From NCBI RefSeq assembly GCF_001659605.2, contig NC_035178.2:2225091-2289090 (forward strand): a stretch of DNA of 64,000 bases. Reading direction: 5' to 3'. A program made the position numbers and the translations under genes. A model generated the notes under the pieces. The model worked only from the letters and a program-made list of their open reading frames with translations. It was not told the origin of the DNA and did no database searches. Positions 62,130 through 64,000 of the stretch are shown one piece after another; positions within the stretch are counted from its first letter, which is position 1; the number at the start of each line of letters is the position of its first letter. The stretch comes from Manihot esculenta (Eukaryota; Streptophyta; Magnoliopsida; Malpighiales; Euphorbiaceae).

Positions 62130-62558
62130 TGTAACAGCCCGGATGTGAACCCCGGCACTGTTACCGTTCATGGCCCAGGGCTATCCCTCGCCTGGCCTGT
62201 GCCACCTCGGGCTTTCCACTGGCGTCGTGAACAGCTCTTAACATCTATTCACCCTCACTTGGAACAACTGGTACTCACTCTCACCAGACTATTCCCTTAA
62301 AGTGGGAGGTCAAGGGTTCGAGTAGTGGGGGAAGCGACCTAATTTCCAAAGGGAAATTTGGGCCAAATCCACTTGGGGAAGGATGTATTCGATGCAAGAA
62401 CCCAAGGGGACAAATCCTGCCAGGAACCCGTGAGGGTGAATGGATGTTAAGAGCTGTTCACGACGCCAGTGGAAAGCCCGAGGTGGCACAAGCCAGGCGA
62501 GGAATAGCCCTGGGCCGTGAACGGTAACAGTGCCGGGGTTCACGTCCGGGCTGTTACA
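62130..62558. mobile_element. 429-bp foldback element with 129-bp inverted repeats
   Basis: Arms 62130-62258 and 62430-62558 are inverted copies with five differences, all transitions. The ends are TGTAACAGCCCGG and CCGGGCTGTTACA. The 171-base centre contains GGTCAAGGGTTCGAGTAG, which resembles a pol III B box. It interrupts the conserved Sirevirus-LTR end (CTCAAGG to CTTGAGGAGAGGACG). No target duplication is evident. The open frames on both strands are by-products of the inverted arms. Confidence 0.85.
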
Positions 62559-62718
62559 GCCTTGAGGAGAGGACGTAGGCTTGAGATAGCTGAACCTCTA
62601 TAAATTTTTGTGTTGATTTTCTTCTTCCCTATTGCCTTCTAATTTGTTCTTTTGCCTTAATTTTTTTTATAAACCCAATTCACCCCCATCTTGGGTTGCT
62701 TCAAGGGACAACACATTC

Positions 62719-63654
62719 AATATTACATTCCATAAAATTTAAAGAAAAGTCAACCACAGAAACAGACAAATGACTCTTCCACATTAGCGAAAAGCCTCCT
62801 TTCAATCATTGTCTATTGATTGAGAAGCAACCATCAAAATGTAAAAAATTATGAAAAAATTTCATACGAAAACTAAGAGTTTTTGTTTCCATTAAAAATA
62901 AAATGTCCGGTTTGTAACTAGTAACCAAATTTTTCAATGCATTAATTATTCGAGGATTGCCGAATCCTTCAAACACAGGACGATCATTGCTTTTGGCTAT
63001 CCGACTTTTGACGGGATAAACTGCTTAGATAGTCAATTGACATAGATCGTCTTCCATGGGAAAGGGAAAAGAAGAAATTAGATTTAAGAAAAAGAAAAAT
63101 GTGAGAGTATCGAATCACATAGGGACCACCATTATAAATTTGAATTGAAATTAAAGTTAAAATTGAAGTTAAAAAAATCAAAATAAGAATTTGAATCGAA
63201 CAAAAATCGTATCGAAATTGTCTAAAATTGCACCGAAACCGTATCAAAATTTGTTTCTAAATATAATTCCTAAAAATGAAAGAATTGAACGTATGATTTT
63301 AATTCTAATTTTTAGCAAGAACTATACCAAAACTGAAATCAAAAATATATATTACAGACAACATTTTGAAACAGAAAAAGTCCAAAGTCCAGTACAACAC
63401 ATTTTAATTTTTTTTTTTAAGTTAAAAGAGATTTTATTAAGAGTTTGGGCTAAAGTCCAAATAATTAAAAAAATGCTATAAACCCTAAAAAATAAACTAT
63501 AAACTCATATATATTGCCTAACCCATAAACAAACCCCATAGAACTCTCATCCTAACAGAATAATTTGGAGGAGCTTCTTGCAGCATCATCAAAACATTAG
63601 TCGTTGAGGGGCACGCCAAACACAAAAATTTTAGCGGCCAACATTCAACAATAA
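62719..63654. other. Spacer right of the transposon nest
   Basis: Ordinary to A+T-rich DNA. Frames at 62984-63247 (minus) and 63191-63481 (plus) show no protein-like composition. Nothing recognised. Confidence 0.5.
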
Positions 63655-63991
63655 ATCCCTATATAAATGAGGTCAAACTAAAGATAACATTCAAACTCAA
63701 AAACTTGATTAAAATATTAAATTTAGAAAAAAGTAACCCCTATATAAATGAGGCCAAACTCTCAAAAAGATAACATTCAAACTCAAAAACTTGATTAAAA
63801 CACCAAATTTAACCCCTATACAAATGAGGCCAAACTCTCAAAAAGATAACATTTAAACTTTAAAACTTGATCAAAACACAAAATTTAGAAGAAAGTAACC
63901 CCTATACAAATGAGGCTAAACTCTCAAAAATATAACATCCAAACTTTAAAACTTGATCAAAACATCAAATTTAGAAGAAAGTAAGAAAATT
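63655..63991 (+). repeat. Minisatellite, about four units of 74-86 bp
   Basis: Units start near 63655, 63737, 63811 and 63897. Each reads CCCCTATA-AAATGAGGC-AAACTC, then ATAACATTCAAACT, AAAACTTGAT-AAAACA and AAATTTAG. Length varies because the AGAAGAAAGTAA linker is present or absent. The array reaches almost to the window edge and may continue beyond it. Confidence 0.8.
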
Positions 63992-64000
63992 CGGCAAAAT

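Larger units (their letters stand above)
48601..62713 (+). mobile_element. Solo LTR of a Sirevirus-type Ty1-copia element (outer layer, interrupted)
   Basis: It begins TGTTGGACCTAAATG, followed by TTTTGATGATTAATAAAC, the usual opening of Sirevirus LTRs. It ends in the matching terminal section with GAGTTGAACTCTCAAGG, GGAGAGGACGTAGGCTTGAG and GGGACAACA. CATTC stands on both sides (48596-48600 and 62714-62718) as a 5-bp target duplication. The LTR's own sequence is 48601-49426, 61579-62129 and 62559-62713, about 1.5 kb. The rest is two later insertions. No internal coding region remains, so LTR-LTR recombination had already removed it. Confidence 0.85.

Noticed and set aside
62094..62543. Frames reading NPGTVTVHGPG on both strands
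   Set aside because: The same peptide appears on opposite strands because of the inverted arms of the foldback element.
1..64000. CRISPR arrays, bacterial operons or phage-like systems
   Set aside because: No regularly spaced repeats with unique spacers and no operon structure; all genes are plant nuclear genes with introns.

Overview
This 64-kb window is nuclear DNA from a flowering plant. Genes have GT-AG introns, promoters and intergenic DNA are very A+T-rich, and the families are plant-specific (ZF-HD homeodomain, RADIALIS-like, Tubby-like F-box, U-box/ARM ligase, PCBER-type reductase). Codon use and the large chromovirus suggest a eudicot, perhaps Malpighiales such as Euphorbiaceae; that placement is an inference from general similarity and was not tested.

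Gene-bearing part (about 1-46.6 kb). From the left: a PCBER/isoflavone-reductase-like gene (minus, five exons); a compact four-exon gene for a 147-aa protein of unknown function (minus); a Tubby-like F-box gene (plus); a broken proline-rich-protein gene (minus) with in-frame stops, a 71-bp tandem duplication and a copia gag fragment; divergent from it, a five-exon CBSX3-type gene (plus); a PUB5-like U-box E3 ligase (minus, five exons); a RADIALIS-like SANT gene (plus, with a 28-nt last exon); a tRNA-Ala(AGC) gene (minus); a small secreted Ser/Thr-rich repeat protein (plus); a ZF-HD homeobox gene (minus, intronless CDS); and an AlkA-type 3-methyladenine DNA glycosylase (minus) whose last 22 coding bases lie beyond a 3.4-kb intron that itself holds a foldback-like element. 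The genes have unrelated roles (phenylpropanoid metabolism, ubiquitination, mitochondrial redox sensing, transcription, base-excision repair). Between them lie A+T-rich spacers with microsatellites and two copies of a tRNA-derived SINE.

Transposon part (48.6-62.7 kb). This is a three-deep nest. The outer layer is a solo LTR of Sirevirus (Ty1-copia) type with a 5-bp target duplication (CATTC on both sides). Inside its tandem-repeat section sits a solo LTR of a Ty3-gypsy element with its own 5-bp duplication (AAAGT). Inside that sits a young, complete Tekay-like chromovirus of the same LTR family, with one uninterrupted gag-pol frame and nearly identical 2.2-kb LTRs. This inner element is flanked by a 118-bp direct repeat instead of the expected 5-bp duplication. 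A separate 429-bp element made mostly of 129-bp inverted repeats interrupts the right part of the outer LTR. LTRs of both superfamilies are loaded with the same short palindrome, TTCGGC-C-GCCGAA, the most unusual sequence signal in the window. The last 350 bp carry a minisatellite that runs toward the right edge.
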